This document shows positions 24,127-34,995 of a DNA stretch of 64,000 nucleotides, piece after piece. The position numbers and the translations under genes were made by a program. The stretch is from NCBI GenBank assembly GCA_016617785.1, contig JADILM010000001.1, positions 124,001 through 188,000 of the forward strand. Direction: 5' to 3'. The notes under the pieces were generated by a model that was given only the letters and a program-made list of their open reading frames with translations, searched no databases and had not been told where the DNA came from. Numbering within the stretch: position 1 is the first letter of the stretch; the number at the start of each line of letters is the position of its first letter. The stretch comes from Sporobolomyces roseus. Taxonomy: Eukaryota; Basidiomycota; Microbotryomycetes; Sporidiobolales; Sporidiobolaceae.

Positions 24127-26096
24127 TCAAGCTATTGGAGCAAGCGTTTTCGGGTCGAGCAACTTGACATTTCGATCAGGATGTCTGCCGTCAAATGGAT
24201 AGAGATCAGCTTGACAGGTCAGAGGTATGACAGAACGAGTGGGAGCTCACCTTTGAGCGAACCTCTCGACAACCTCAGATTCGAATATCTGATCTCGATC
24301 GCCCAACTGGTTCCCGAGAGTCCACCACCCATCCCTCAAGTTGTGTCGTCTCCCAAACAGTTCAACTTTCCTTCCTTTCCCTTTCCCGCCCAAAACTCGT
24401 TCGATCATATCGTAAAGTTCGTCGGGCTTGCGAGAGGTTTGTCGAACTTCGGCGAGGAGGACTTGGGTGTCGAGACCTTTGTTGAACCATTCCGGAAGAG
24501 CGAGAGGTTTCGAAGGATCAGGACGTCGAACCGCGACGAGACAATGCTATTCGGAAAGCGACGAGTCAGTACCCTGCGAAATGAGAACGAGCCGAGTTCT
24601 AGCTTACCTCCTTCGAATGATTCAGCCAATGACCCGTTCGACCTGTAAGCGACATCACGACATCAGCTTCAAATAGTGGCATCCGCAAAGGACGGGTAGC
24701 TGACCTGTTCTAATCAAACCTTGCAGTTGATTCGTCTTGATCCAAACCAGTTCGTCGATTCGTTCGTATCTACAATCGACTCGAGTGCCCTCAGCGAATA
24801 CGATCAGAGGATAATGAGACGATAACAACTTACCCCCACGCAGCTAGACATTCTCTACCCAACTCCATCGCTCGACCCGTGACCCACAAAAACAGCAATC
24901 CTCCTTCATCCTGCATGTCACCAACTGGCATTTGCATCATTTCTGCATCGGTGAGCGTCCCGTAAGGTAACTGTCAATGTTGGATGCGTGAGTTTGCGAA
25001 TTGACTCGGGAGAAAGAGAAGATCGAGGGAAACGTACCTCTTGATGAATCGCCCAAGGAGGATCAGCGACAACGACATCATATTTTCCGAGTACCGATAC
25101 ATCTAGCTCTCTGAGATCTGCGTTGACCCATTGAGGCGGAAGAGCCTGCATCAAGTAATGATCAGCCTCGACATCTCAATCCGAGAAAAACGAACTTGTC
25201 GCAACTCACTTCTTTCGCCATTCCTTTCTTCGCATTCTCCAATTTCTCCGCCTCTTTCCTCTTTTTCAGCTCCTCCAATGTCAACTTTCCCGGATCCTCG
25301 AGAACCCAATGAACGTATCGACAGCTATCCATTCGGTGACAAGTGTTGAGATACGAGCAGTCGCCGAGTGCAGGCTCCGTGTGGGTACGTAAAGCGCGGA
25401 CAAAGTGCACGTTCGAGCATGAAGCACCATCGGGGCAGCTCTCGCGAGTTGTAGAGAGGCAGATCGTGACGAACGGCCGAGTTGGAGGGAACTGCGAAAG
25501 GGGAGTAAGGAGTCAATTGAGTGACGTGAGAAGCGCTCAGTCGCTAAAGGAGCTTACGGCTTGTCGGATGCGTTTTGCTTGAGCAAGTTTCTGAGCGGTA
25601 TCGACGACGGGGGTCTTGACTAGGAATGAAGAAGAGGTCAGCGATTCTTCGACTCAGAGACAGAGCTGGATGACTCACCTCTTTCTTCTACAGCTACGGT
25701 CTCGGGGACTGGTACTTCGGGTTCAGGATCCGCCCATCTACACTCGTTGAACTTGGTCACTTTTGAGCGAAATCGAAATAGAGGAGTGAGCGAAACTCAC
25801 CCTGCTTCGATTCCAGGCATAATGAATCGCTAGCTCTGATCTGATCTCAGCTAAGTGGGATATCGTTATACTTCTTATCAAGCTGCGAGAGGAAGAAGAA
25901 GCGCGAGAGTCAGCTGAACGTGTTCGGATGAGGGGGAACCCAAACAACTCCTGCTCTCCTAAACTTCCCTACACTCCCGTGCTATGCTCAGAGTAAACTC
26001 ATTGCTTACCTTGATCGCTTTGTACGACAAGACTTGAGGTGGATGAGGTTGTTTGAGGTGAGTCTTATTGCTGTCGAGGGATGAGGGATCAAGAGA
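24127..26096 (-). CDS. IME4: METTL3/IME4-type mRNA N6-adenosine methyltransferase (5' exons unresolved)
   Basis: MT-A70 family writer of N6-methyladenosine in mRNA, nuclear. Exons recognised, high to low: 25801-25882, 25679-25737, 25558-25619, 25210-25491, 25038-25145, 24834-24970, 24720-24769, 24608-24642, 24251-24546, 24127-24184. The tandem CCCH zinc-finger region is present ([20 protein letters not shown], then [20 protein letters not shown]). The methyltransferase domain has [18 protein letters not shown], the catalytic DPPW in [40 protein letters not shown], the [16 protein letters not shown] loop, [22 protein letters not shown] and NQLGD near the end. A further exon at about 26010-26096 is likely, but I could not join it in phase to an initiator ATG; the start may lie anywhere up to about 26350. 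Identity is secure. Confidence 0.85.
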
Positions 26097-26447
26097 CTGA
26101 ACAGACTGATGGGCGGACAAAGGAACAGCTAGAGTATTGATAGCCGATAGGAGTCGTCAAGTAGGAGATGCAGACGCTCGAAGTGGGTTGTTTGATCTCA
26201 TCCGTTCCCCCTGACAATTTTACGAAGATGTCTTTTCTAGAGTTTTCGAGTTTCGCAAAGGAGAAGGTGAGTGAAGAACGTTCTCTGATTCTTCGATTAT
26301 CAGATTGTTCGGATGATGACTCAGAGTAGTAGCGGCGAATAGGTTGAGCGTGCGTCAAAAAGCTACCCCTGAAAAACCGGCGACTTTGAGGGTATCTCAG
26401 ACTCGATCAACTTTCCTTCCTTCCCTTCTTTCACTTTACTTCACATC
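26097..26447. other. divergent intergenic region between the m6A writer and hydroxylase copy 2
   Basis: Probably shared promoter sequence; may also hold the unresolved first exon of the methyltransferase on the minus strand. No other gene is supported. Confidence 0.4.
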
Positions 26448-28178
26448 ATGTATACGCCATCAGCTATCGATTCAACAACACGCACAGAGTCAAGGACGCC
26501 TGTACAGCGCAGAGCGTCGTCCGGTTCCCTCACAGATTCGGAATGCTCCTCCTCATCCCTCGAAACGCCTATCTCCTATGCCACCGATCCCGAACACCCG
26601 AATGAAGCGCCAGCACGCACTACTCGTCAAAAGGTGGATCGCCGCCCTCCCAGTACCTTCGTGAGTGAAGTCGCAATATCGTCTCAAAAGGCTATTCGCA
26701 CTAACTTGAACTGTTCTTCCCGCTCAACAGTACCTCAAGAAGAAATCCGAGATGTCATGGGCCGAGTACCTTTGCGATCTCGCAACCTGTCCTGCAGAGC
26801 TGCACGAGTTGAAGGACGAATCAATCGATCGAGGTCCAGTCGCCGAAGTTCCTGTTTGGAAGGAACACGCTTTCATCCTCAGCAGAGGGCTAGTACCTCT
26901 CGTCATTCAGCAGCTAACTTACTGGGCTCTACCGAGTACGTCTTATAGGGAATCCTTTCGCTCCCTCGACTCGATCGAAGCTGACGCTCTCTTTTCATTA
27001 GACGTCAAATGGCCTCTCGCGATCGCCTATCCATTCTATTGGGTATCGTTCGTTGCGTTCGCTCTGCAGGTCGTCAAGCATCTCAACTGTGAGCCTCACT
27101 CCTTGTCTTCCATTGATTCACGAAAGTCGGCGAACTCATCGATTATTTTTCACACGCCTCTAGCTTACTGTGTCAAGTACGGTACTTTCGATGAGAAGCA
27201 GATTGGTAGGGATAGGACTCCCGACAAGTCAGTGCCTCATCTCGCATCAGGGATCACCGGTACGTCGACTCTATACCGCTCACTGATCTCTTCGCCGCTG
27301 ACCTCTGTTTCTTCATACAACGCTAGTCTATATGTTTGTTCGTACCGCCATCGCCTTCACTTTACACTACAACAAGATGGACCAACCCTTGAGCACTGTC
27401 GAGTGGAACTTCCCCATCCGATTAGCACTTTGGCAGATCACTCTCGATTACTTCTTCGTGCGTTTCCATTCTTCCCTATATCTCTCGATCGAAGGGGACT
27501 ACCTGTAGGACTCGGTTGACAAATCTGTTTGATCGCAGTACTGCTACCACCGTCTCACTCACGAGAACGATTACCTTTGGTCAATCCACCAACACCATCA
27601 CACTACCAAGCACCCTACTCCGATCCTTTCCAGTGCGTTCTTTATCACTTCTCCTCTTCCCTCGCTAACAGTGGACTGACCTCGAAAATTGTATCGAAAC
27701 AGTCCTCGCCGAAGATCGACAAGAACTCCTCGAAATCTTCCTCATTCCTTTCTGCACCTCCCTTATCATTCCTATGTCTTTCACTGAGCTCTACATCACT
27801 TTCTGCTACACTATTGTAAGCCATCTTTCCCATCCTCATTGCTTCGGATCTATTGCCGACTTTGCGAGATCGTCGCTGACTATTTTCGATTCTTTCAGTA
27901 TGTCGAAATGACTGGTCACTCGGGCATTCGTAGCTCAATGGGAAACCCTGTGCTAAGTACTCTGCTCAAGCCGCTCAACATGGATCTGATTATCGAGGAT
28001 CATGATTTACATCACCGATTCGGTTCGTTTCTTTTTTCTAACTTCGTGCTGCTGGTCCCCAGTGCTGACGCTCTCTGTGTATGAAGGGAAATCTGGCCGC
28101 AACTACGGAAAACAGACAAGGATCTGGGATCGACTATTCGGTACTTGCGCAGAGAGGATCGAATGTTTTGGAATTTGA
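26448..28178 (+). CDS. fatty-acid/sterol hydroxylase superfamily membrane protein, copy 2 (complete)
   Basis: Complete paralogue of the gene at 1-1607, 384 residues, nine exons: 26448-26660, 26731-26935, 27002-27088, 27164-27259, 27327-27457, 27539-27632, 27703-27815, 27899-28022, 28087-28178. It has a Ser/Thr/Arg-rich N-terminus, hydrophobic segments (for example WPLAIAYPFYWVSFVAFALQ, YMFVRTAIAFTLHY) and the three histidine clusters HRLTHEN, HQHHHTTKH and HDLHHRF, the di-iron ligands of this superfamily. The protein ends ERIECFGI. Intron positions match copy 1 except that the final intron of copy 1 is absent. The last exon is the source of the downstream repeat array. Substrate unknown; ER membrane expected. 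Confidence 0.88.
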
Positions 28179-30005
28179 ACGACACTCCCTCATGAGCTCC
28201 ATCTCTCTCCTGCAGCACTTCCTCTCCCCTATGTGTATAGATTCATTGTCCGTCTCTCCCTCTTCCCCTTCCACGACTTGTACCCCTCGAATCAATCATT
28301 CTCGTTGTCACTTATTTTTCCTATTTTCATATGATTCAATTCGCATGTAACGAAACAAAGTTCACCTATTCTCGATATGTGTAGACCAGGTATCAGAGAG
28401 CTCTCTCGTGAGCTAGGCTGAACTCGCGGCAGAAAGGTTTCGCTCAACTCGACCTCAATCTCTCGCCGTTCAGAAATGAGATTGGATTCCGCAAGCTCGT
28501 ACTGATTTAACAGCATAGTCTCCAGTAGGCTTTTGTCGATGAAATGGTGTCAGCTACATGGAGCGAAGGGCTATCGCGTGCAGGTGGAGGACGAGAACAA
28601 AAATGAGAAGCAAGGAATGCGAAAACGGACCTTCGGATACAGACAGCTTCTCGAAACCTCGAGACGGACAAAGACTGCTCATATTTGAAATATCGCTGTA
28701 GACTCTACATTTGTTGCTCAAACTCGGCAGGAAAGGCTACTATTTCTCGAAGGGTAGCGTTAATTTTGCGAAGGGAAAGGGCCGCATCGTGAACGCAGCC
28801 GCCCTAGCAGCCTAATCTGCCTGACGAAGGGAAAGCGAATCGGAACAGGACGTCTGCAGATATTGTCTTGCCAGAGAGGATCGATCTTGGAATTAACACA
28901 CTCCCGCAGACTCCATCTCTCTCAGCACTCTTCCCCTATGTTACTTCATCCTTCCCCTTCCACCACATTGTCCCCTCAATAATATTTCATTGATTATTTC
29001 TTTCGACTAGCAATCCCGAAAAAGTTCCCATCATCGAATCTCTGCCGTCAGAGACTGATCGAATTGCTAACTCGTCAGAAGTCTCCTCAGGATCGATGAT
29101 CGCGTGCAATGGATGAAGCCTAGCGTAGGTTTGACAGAAAACTGAAGCATGCGAAAAGGGACTTGGATCGAAGGCGAAACCGAGAGGAAGATGTCAAATT
29201 GAAAAGCTGTAGCTAACGAACTTGGCACAGACAGCTGAATACTGAAGCAAGAGTCAATTTTTTCAGGAGAGACAGTGTTGCATGACGGCGAAGGCCTATT
29301 CTGAAGGAGCTGATTGAGGGAAGAGGCCGCATAGCAGCAAGGTCTGCGGCCCTAGCAGTCTTCGAGGACGAAAGGAAATTGAACAGATCGGAAGAGCTCC
29401 GGTCTGCTGCAGCATTGCTCTCCCTTGAGAGATCATTTCGATCTACACCTCCCTCAGACTTCCTCTCCTCTCAACTTCTTCCCCTTCTTTATTCTTCCTT
29501 CTCCCTTCATCCATGATTGTACCCTAGTTTCCTATTTCATATGTTCATTCGTATAGACTTCTCATGCTGAACTGGAGACAAGGCTTTCTCGATCTGTCGT
29601 GACTCTCGTTCAATGAGATGGTCCTCAACCTCGAATTTACGTCAACTCGAGCAGCTTTCCCAGAAAGTGATACATAGCAATGTACGTTAAGAGAGGCGCA
29701 AGAATTGAGAAGGATGTGACATGGAGAAGACACTGAAGCTGAACGGAAAAATGTAAAGAATTGCGAACTTCGATGACATCAAACTGAGAACGAGTTCAAG
29801 TGCTAATCGAAGGCTATCGATGGAAGACGTCGCACCTAAGTAGCTCTGCTGAGGGAAAGGCTAGGAAACGGGTCGGGTCGATTTCGTTTCGAGAAGGATG
29901 ATTTGGAAGAACCGGATTTTGGCCCCCGGGTTTCGAGAGACCCCCAAAACGGCGCTCGAAAAGCCCTCAAGGCAGCCCTTCAAGTACTGGCTTCTCTGAC
30001 ATTTG

Positions 30006-30090
30006 AAGGGAAATCGCCGCAACTACGGAAAACAGACAAGGATCTGGGATCGACTATTCGGTACTTGCGCAGAGAGGATCGAATGTTTGG
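30006..30090 (+). pseudogene. hydroxylase last-exon fragment (array unit 4)
   Basis: Copy of the 92-base terminal exon of the gene at 26448-28178. It has lost two bases near the 5' end and one T in the final TTTT run, so both the frame and the stop are altered. No other exon of the gene is present next to it. Confidence 0.75.
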
Positions 30091-30762
30091 AATTTGAACG
30101 ACACTCCCTCATGAGCTCCATCTCTCTCCTGCAGCACTCCTCTCCCCTAGTGTATAGATTCATTGTCCGTCTCTCCCTCTTCCCCTTCCACGACTTTCCC
30201 CTCGAATCAATCATTTCGTTGTCACTATTTTTCCTATTTTCATATGATTCATTCGCATGTAACGAAACAAAGTTCACCTATTTCGATATGTGTAGACCAG
30301 GTATCAGAGAGCTCTCTCGTGAGCAGGAACTCGCGGCAGAAAGGTTTCGCTCAACTCGACCTCAATCTCCGCCGTTCAGAAATGAGATTGGATTCCGCAA
30401 GCTCGTACTGATTTAACAGCATAGTCTCCAGTAGGCTTTTGTCGATGAAATGGTGTCAGCTACATGGAGCGAAGGGCTATCGCGTGCAGGTGGAGGACGA
30501 GAACAAAAATGAGAAGCAAGGAATGCGAAAACGGACCTTCGGATACAGACAGCTTCTCGAAACCTCGAGACGGACAAAGACTGCTCATATTTGAAATATC
30601 GCTGTAGACTCTACATTTGTTGCTCAAACTCGGCAGGAAAGGCTACTGCATTGTTCTGCCCGAGGTAGCGTTAATTTCGTGCGAAGGGAAAGGGCAGTGA
30701 TTGCGATGGAACGAGGCAGCCGGCCCTCAGCAGCCCTTCAAGTACTGCTCTCTGACATGAAG

Positions 30763-30855
30763 GGAAATCGCCGCAACTACGGAAAACAGACAAGGATCTG
30801 GGATCGACTATTCGGTACTTGCGCAGAGAGGATCGAATGTTTTGGAATTTGAACG
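30763..30855 (+). pseudogene. hydroxylase last-exon fragment (array unit 5)
   Basis: Second well-preserved copy of the terminal exon. It shares the 2-base deletion with unit 4 but keeps the TTTT run and stop region as in the functional gene. It breaks off at about 31021, where the sequence continues into the 3' flank of the minus-strand cysteine-rich protein gene. Confidence 0.75.
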
Positions 30856-31152
30856 ACACTCCCTCATGAGCTCCATCTCTCTCCTGCAGCACTTCCTCTC
30901 CCCTATGTGTATAGATTCATTGTCCGTCTCTCCCTCTTCCCCTTCCACGACTTGTACCCCTCGAATCAATCATTCTCGTTGTCACTACTTTTTCCTATTT
31001 TCATATGATTCAATTCGCATCATCTTGAGGTGGTTGTTGAAGGGAACAACATGTCTTGGTTTCAGTGGCAAGAGAGATGGCTCATTGCAAGGTCATAGTA
31101 AAAAGGTGAGAAGTGATGAAAAACGAAAAGAGTCGGATCGGATGCAGAAGAT

Positions 31153-32026
31153 CTAGATGAGCGAGGCAGCGAGTACGGTGAGGAGGAAGCTACTAGCGCC
31201 AATAGCGAGAGTAGACGCTCCGGAAGTCTGCCAACAACAGCTCAAGGTGAGTTCAAGCACATTCGGAGAGGATGAAGAGAAACGTACGGAGGTAGGAGAC
31301 GGTTGCGATAGAGCTGTGGCAGTCTCGTTTACAGAGGACGATGTACTTGAGCTATTCGTAGGATTCGTAAGAGGGATGTTGCCGACGTAGCTAGAGAATA
31401 GTTGAAATTTGAGCCTTCGTTCAAGAAGAAAAGAGCGGATCTGAAGGTGCTCACATCTGCGTCGGAGCGGCCTGATGAGTGGACTGCGTGCAGGTGCAGC
31501 CATCCTCGCTGTTTGATCCTTCGAGAGAAGAGCTAGAGGATGAAGTGCTCGAGCAAGTATTTGGGTCGCAAGCATTCGAGAGGTTTCGAGAGGTGGAAGA
31601 ATCGCCGTGGTTTGCTGCGAGCTTACGTATTAGCTCAAGCATTGGCTAAAAAGCGAGAGAAGTGATGAGACATACCTGAGGTGGTGAACTTGCCCGTACA
31701 AACATTCACTCCGAAGTGATAAGCATCCTCGAGGTAAGCCTCTTTACACTGTCCCATCACGAGCCGTCAGCAAAGACTAGGGAGCTAGCTAGCGAGTGAC
31801 GGCTTACGTTGTCGTTGATACAAGTGTTGTAAGCCGCAACGAAATGGCTGTCCGCACACAGTCCTTTCAAACCTTTCGCTCCCGGTGCTAGATACTCCCC
31901 TTCTTCCACCTTCTTCTGAAAGCACTTGATAGCGCATGTGGGAGCTTCTGAAGTTGGGAGTGCCGAGACGGTCGATTGGACAAGGAGGAGCGAGCCGACG
32001 ATTGCGAACGGCAGAGAGGAGAGCAT
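31153..32026 (-). CDS. CFEM-like cysteine-rich GPI-anchored cell-surface protein
   Basis: A 209-residue secreted protein from five exons, high to low: 31808-32026, 31676-31748, 31455-31614, 31288-31390, 31153-31227. It begins with a clear signal peptide (MLSSLPFAIVGSLLLVQSTVSA). The mature part has cysteines in the order TCAIKCF, LKGLC, NTCINDNC, VNVC, then NACDPNTC and GCTCT, resembling CFEM domains of fungal wall proteins, which in some species bind heme. A Ser/Thr-rich linker follows and the C-terminus is a hydrophobic segment (FLLTVLAASLI) preceded by small residues, as for GPI attachment. The last intron (31228-31287) is needed to give the GPI-type tail. It is related in layout to the double-CFEM protein at 59180-60343. 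CFEM assignment is moderate because the spacing is not canonical. Confidence 0.78.
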
Positions 32027-32831
32027 AACTTGAGTGTTGGCTGTCGAAGCTGAATCGATAGCTTGAGGCAATGAAGTTGGTGATGGAGTCGACTGGAGTG
32101 CGAGAGGAAGGAATAGAAGGTTTGGAAGAAAGGTTGTGTTATCGTTTTCCTGCGAAGACATTCAGTCAAAGTCGAAATGAAAAACAAGAAAACACGGATC
32201 GTGAACGAGACGGTACAGAGTCTCGGCTCTACCAGATCACCGAGATGTCCGAAGCAAGAGTCTTCACGTCGAAAGTAAGCGATTGAACAGCAGAAGCAGG
32301 TCGTTCTCCATCTGCGAAATCGAACAAAGCTCCTCATCCCGCTTTATTCGACTGATGACCCACTTCCCCTCGGCCTCCTGGGCTTTAATCAGGCGCCCCC
32401 TAACTCGCCCCGTTCCATTCAGCTTTCTCTTCGCTCCTTTCGCTGTTCCCGCTCTTCACTCAACTTGGCCAACTCCATCTCATCTCCTCTTCCGCGTCGC
32501 TCCACCTGGCAGCCTCACTCCGACTAGAGCCTTGGTACGAGCGAGGGAAAAGTGCAAGCTGCTGCTCGAGGGAGTCGGAGAATTGAAATGATGATGAAAC
32601 AAGGAAGGGTCGAGGGAGGTGAGGAACCTGAAGGACAGAGCTTCTTGATGCTCGGATCGAGCGTAGAAAGCTACTTGTGGCTCTGGTGGAAGTGTCGAGT
32701 CTATAATGGTGAGCGAATCGAGTCAAGGGAAGGAAGGTAACCTCGTGGGAACCTCGGCTCCGCTTTCCCTCTTCCTCCTCACTTCGCTGTTCGTTTAAAG
32801 CTCTATCAGTCGATCAAGAACACCACAAAGT
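32027..32831. other. divergent intergenic region, about 0.8 kb
   Basis: Lies between the start codons of the cysteine-rich protein (minus) and the GNAT protein (plus), so it should hold both promoters. No supported gene. Confidence 0.5.
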
Positions 32832-34514
32832 ATGGCTACGATCGCGCCAGCATCCGCCGAAGATTGTCTACAACTCGCAAACATTCAATTCGACGCTTTC
32901 GAACCCTCTGTTATCCACCAACGAATCTTCGGGAATGTCACAAAGGAGAACCACTCGAAACACTTGGCAGAACGGTTCAAAAAAGCTATCGAGAAGGAAG
33001 GTTCAGAAGTCTTCAAAGCGGTTATTAAAGATGGAGAGGGGAAAGAAAAGATTGTAGGAATGGCGTTTTGGGATAGACCGAAAGTGAAGGGGCAAGAAGA
33101 TGAAGAAAAGAAAGAGGACGAAGGGAAAACAGAAGAGGAGAAGCGAGAAGCTATGAAGAAACGGTTCCCTGAGGGAACGGATTACGATCTTGCGATCAGC
33201 TACTTTGGTCGACTTGATCCAAAAGTCGACGAGCCTTTCTATCGTACGTCCCCTCTCTAGGTCCTTGTGATCCTCGTCGATGGCTTCGTGACTGATCGTT
33301 TGCGTTCGCTCAGATCTTCACCTTCTCGCAATCGATCCTAGCACACAACGAACTGGAGCTGGTACAGCTCTACTGAAATGGGGATGTAAGGAAGCGGATA
33401 AAGAGGGAGTCGCTTCTTTCCTTGAAGCTTCGGATGGTGAGTTTGCCTGCCAATTCAGACGAAAGAGAGAGAAGATGCATTTCGGTTGATCTCGCTCTTC
33501 TCGCACAGTCGGAGTTGGCCTGTATCGTCGATATGGATACGATATGTTTGCGGAACCTATCGTCGGCGGAAAAGATGAAGAACTGATTGTAAGCTCTCTT
33601 TCACTTTTCTCGCTCGGAACGTCTCTCCACTTGACCTGACCAAATACCTTCCACAGCTCTGGCCTATGCGTCGGCCACCCGTCGAGCTTCGTACCTTCCG
33701 ACGATCCGATTTCCCTGCTCTCTGTCAGATCTACTATGAAGCGTTCGAACCGACTTCGATCTGGAAATACAACTTCTCGAACGTGACAAGACAAGCTTCG
33801 GACAAATGCTTCAAGCGACGACTCGAGGATTGGTTCGACGAAGTAGATGGAGATGGAAAGACTAGTGAGGAGAAGATGGAAGTGATCGTCGCGGTTAGAG
33901 GGGAGAAAGTATTGGGATTCTCAGTTTGGGACAAGAGTCCGATCAAATCGGAGAGGAAAGAGAAAGAACCGAGTAGTCAACCGTTCCCGGAAGGATCGAA
34001 TGTGGAGCGTGCGAAGGTTTTCTTGGGCATGATCAAGGACGCAGCCGCGACGAATGAGAATAAACATTGGTGTAAGTTCAGCCTTCTCTCTCTCCGTCAC
34101 TTCTCGTGGGCCATACTGATGTATCGAGCGTTGTGCAGATCTCGGACTACTCGCGATACTCCCGGAAGCGCAAGGAGGAGGTATCGGTCGACTTCTGACT
34201 CAATGGGGAGTCAATCGAGCGAAGGAAGCAAAGGCGGATGTTGTACTAGGCTCTACTGAATGTAGGTCGACAGCCTCTCGATCCGCTCTGTATTCGGGCT
34301 GACTCTCGTCGACGTCGATAGTCGGGAAACCGCTGTACGAGAAGTTGGGTTTTGTCGATTACGGAGAACCTGTAAAAGCTCCTGAGGATCCCGCTGTTGT
34401 CGTAAGTCTCCCCCTTCCTTCATGCCCTCGATGATTAGAGCTGAAGTCTGACTCGCCTTGATTCTGCAGAATTGGCCGATGGTCTTGAGTCACGAAAACG
34501 AGAAAGAATCTTGA
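32832..34514 (+). CDS. tandem double GNAT acetyltransferase
   Basis: A 425-residue protein with two consecutive GNAT (acetyl-CoA-dependent N-acetyltransferase) domains, seven exons: 32832-33243, 33314-33436, 33509-33588, 33657-34071, 34139-34261, 34322-34401, 34470-34514. The halves (about 1-205 and 206-425) are clearly homologous: AFEPSVIHQRIFGNVT matches AFEPTSIWKYNFSNVT; AFWDRP matches SVWDKSP; the acetyl-CoA loop is QRTGAGTALLKWG in the first half and QGGGIGRLLTQWG in the second; VGLYRRYGYD matches KPLYEKLGFV. Intron positions also correspond between halves, and LWPM at the junction matches NWPM near the end. The junction intron (33589-33656) joins the halves in frame with no stop. Related single-domain fungal GNATs are common; substrate unknown. 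Confidence 0.85.
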
Positions 34515-34995
34515 TGATGAAAAGTCGAAAGAAGATCAGTGCATGTATCGTGATCCTTTCGAAGGCTGTTGTGGTCGGCTAAGGTAACACTTTTGTATCG
34601 ACTATGCGATCCTTGATCACTCACGAGTGTGTTTCCGTCGTCAATGGCCGAGTGAGAAAAAGGTGCACTTGGGAAAGAGTCGAATGTTCGCTGTTTCAAA
34701 CGGAGAATACGCAGGTTCCGCCGTCCTTCCGCCGCTTCGTAAGGCTTTGACTGAGGCAGTGAATGACTTTCGGCAAGAATGATCGAAAGCAGTTGCCTCC
34801 ACAAACAACCTCCACTTTGCGAAATTGCACCGTCACCAATTCTGGTCTCTTCCTTCTTCACCTTCTACACTCCCAACACAACCTCTCAATCCAACTGTGA
34901 GCACTAGAGATCCCTGAGCGACGGTTGCAACGACTAACGAGCTATTCTCTATCTCCCTCTGCTTCATCTCCCTTCCCCTCCTTCTCCCCTCATAG
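34515..34995. other. intergenic
   Basis: Between two plus-strand genes: terminator of the GNAT gene and promoter of the reductase. Pyrimidine-rich just before 34996. No gene supported. Confidence 0.5.

Larger units (their letters stand above)
28087..31025 (+). repeat. tandem array of decayed copies of the hydroxylase 3' end
   Basis: Five recognisable units begin at about 28087, 28835, 29360, 30006 and 30763. Unit 1 is the true last exon and 3' flank of the hydroxylase. Unit 4 (30006 to about 30650) repeats almost the whole of unit 1 for some 650 bases including the non-coding tail; unit 5 repeats about 260 bases. Units 2 and 3 are strongly diverged but still align (for example AGAGAGGATCGA followed by ACTCC and CTCCATCTCTCT in unit 2, and TTTCCTATTTCATATG in unit 3). 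Units 4 and 5 share a 2-base deletion near the start of the exon that shifts the frame, so they are not functional last exons. Confidence 0.85.

Noticed and set aside
28087..31025. Mobile element origin for the 28-31 kb repeat array
   Set aside because: No terminal repeats, transposase or reverse transcriptase seen; all units trace to the neighbouring gene's 3' end.
28087..31025. Repeat-induced point mutation as cause of the decay
   Set aside because: Differences between the units are mostly small insertions and deletions, not a dominant C-to-T pattern.
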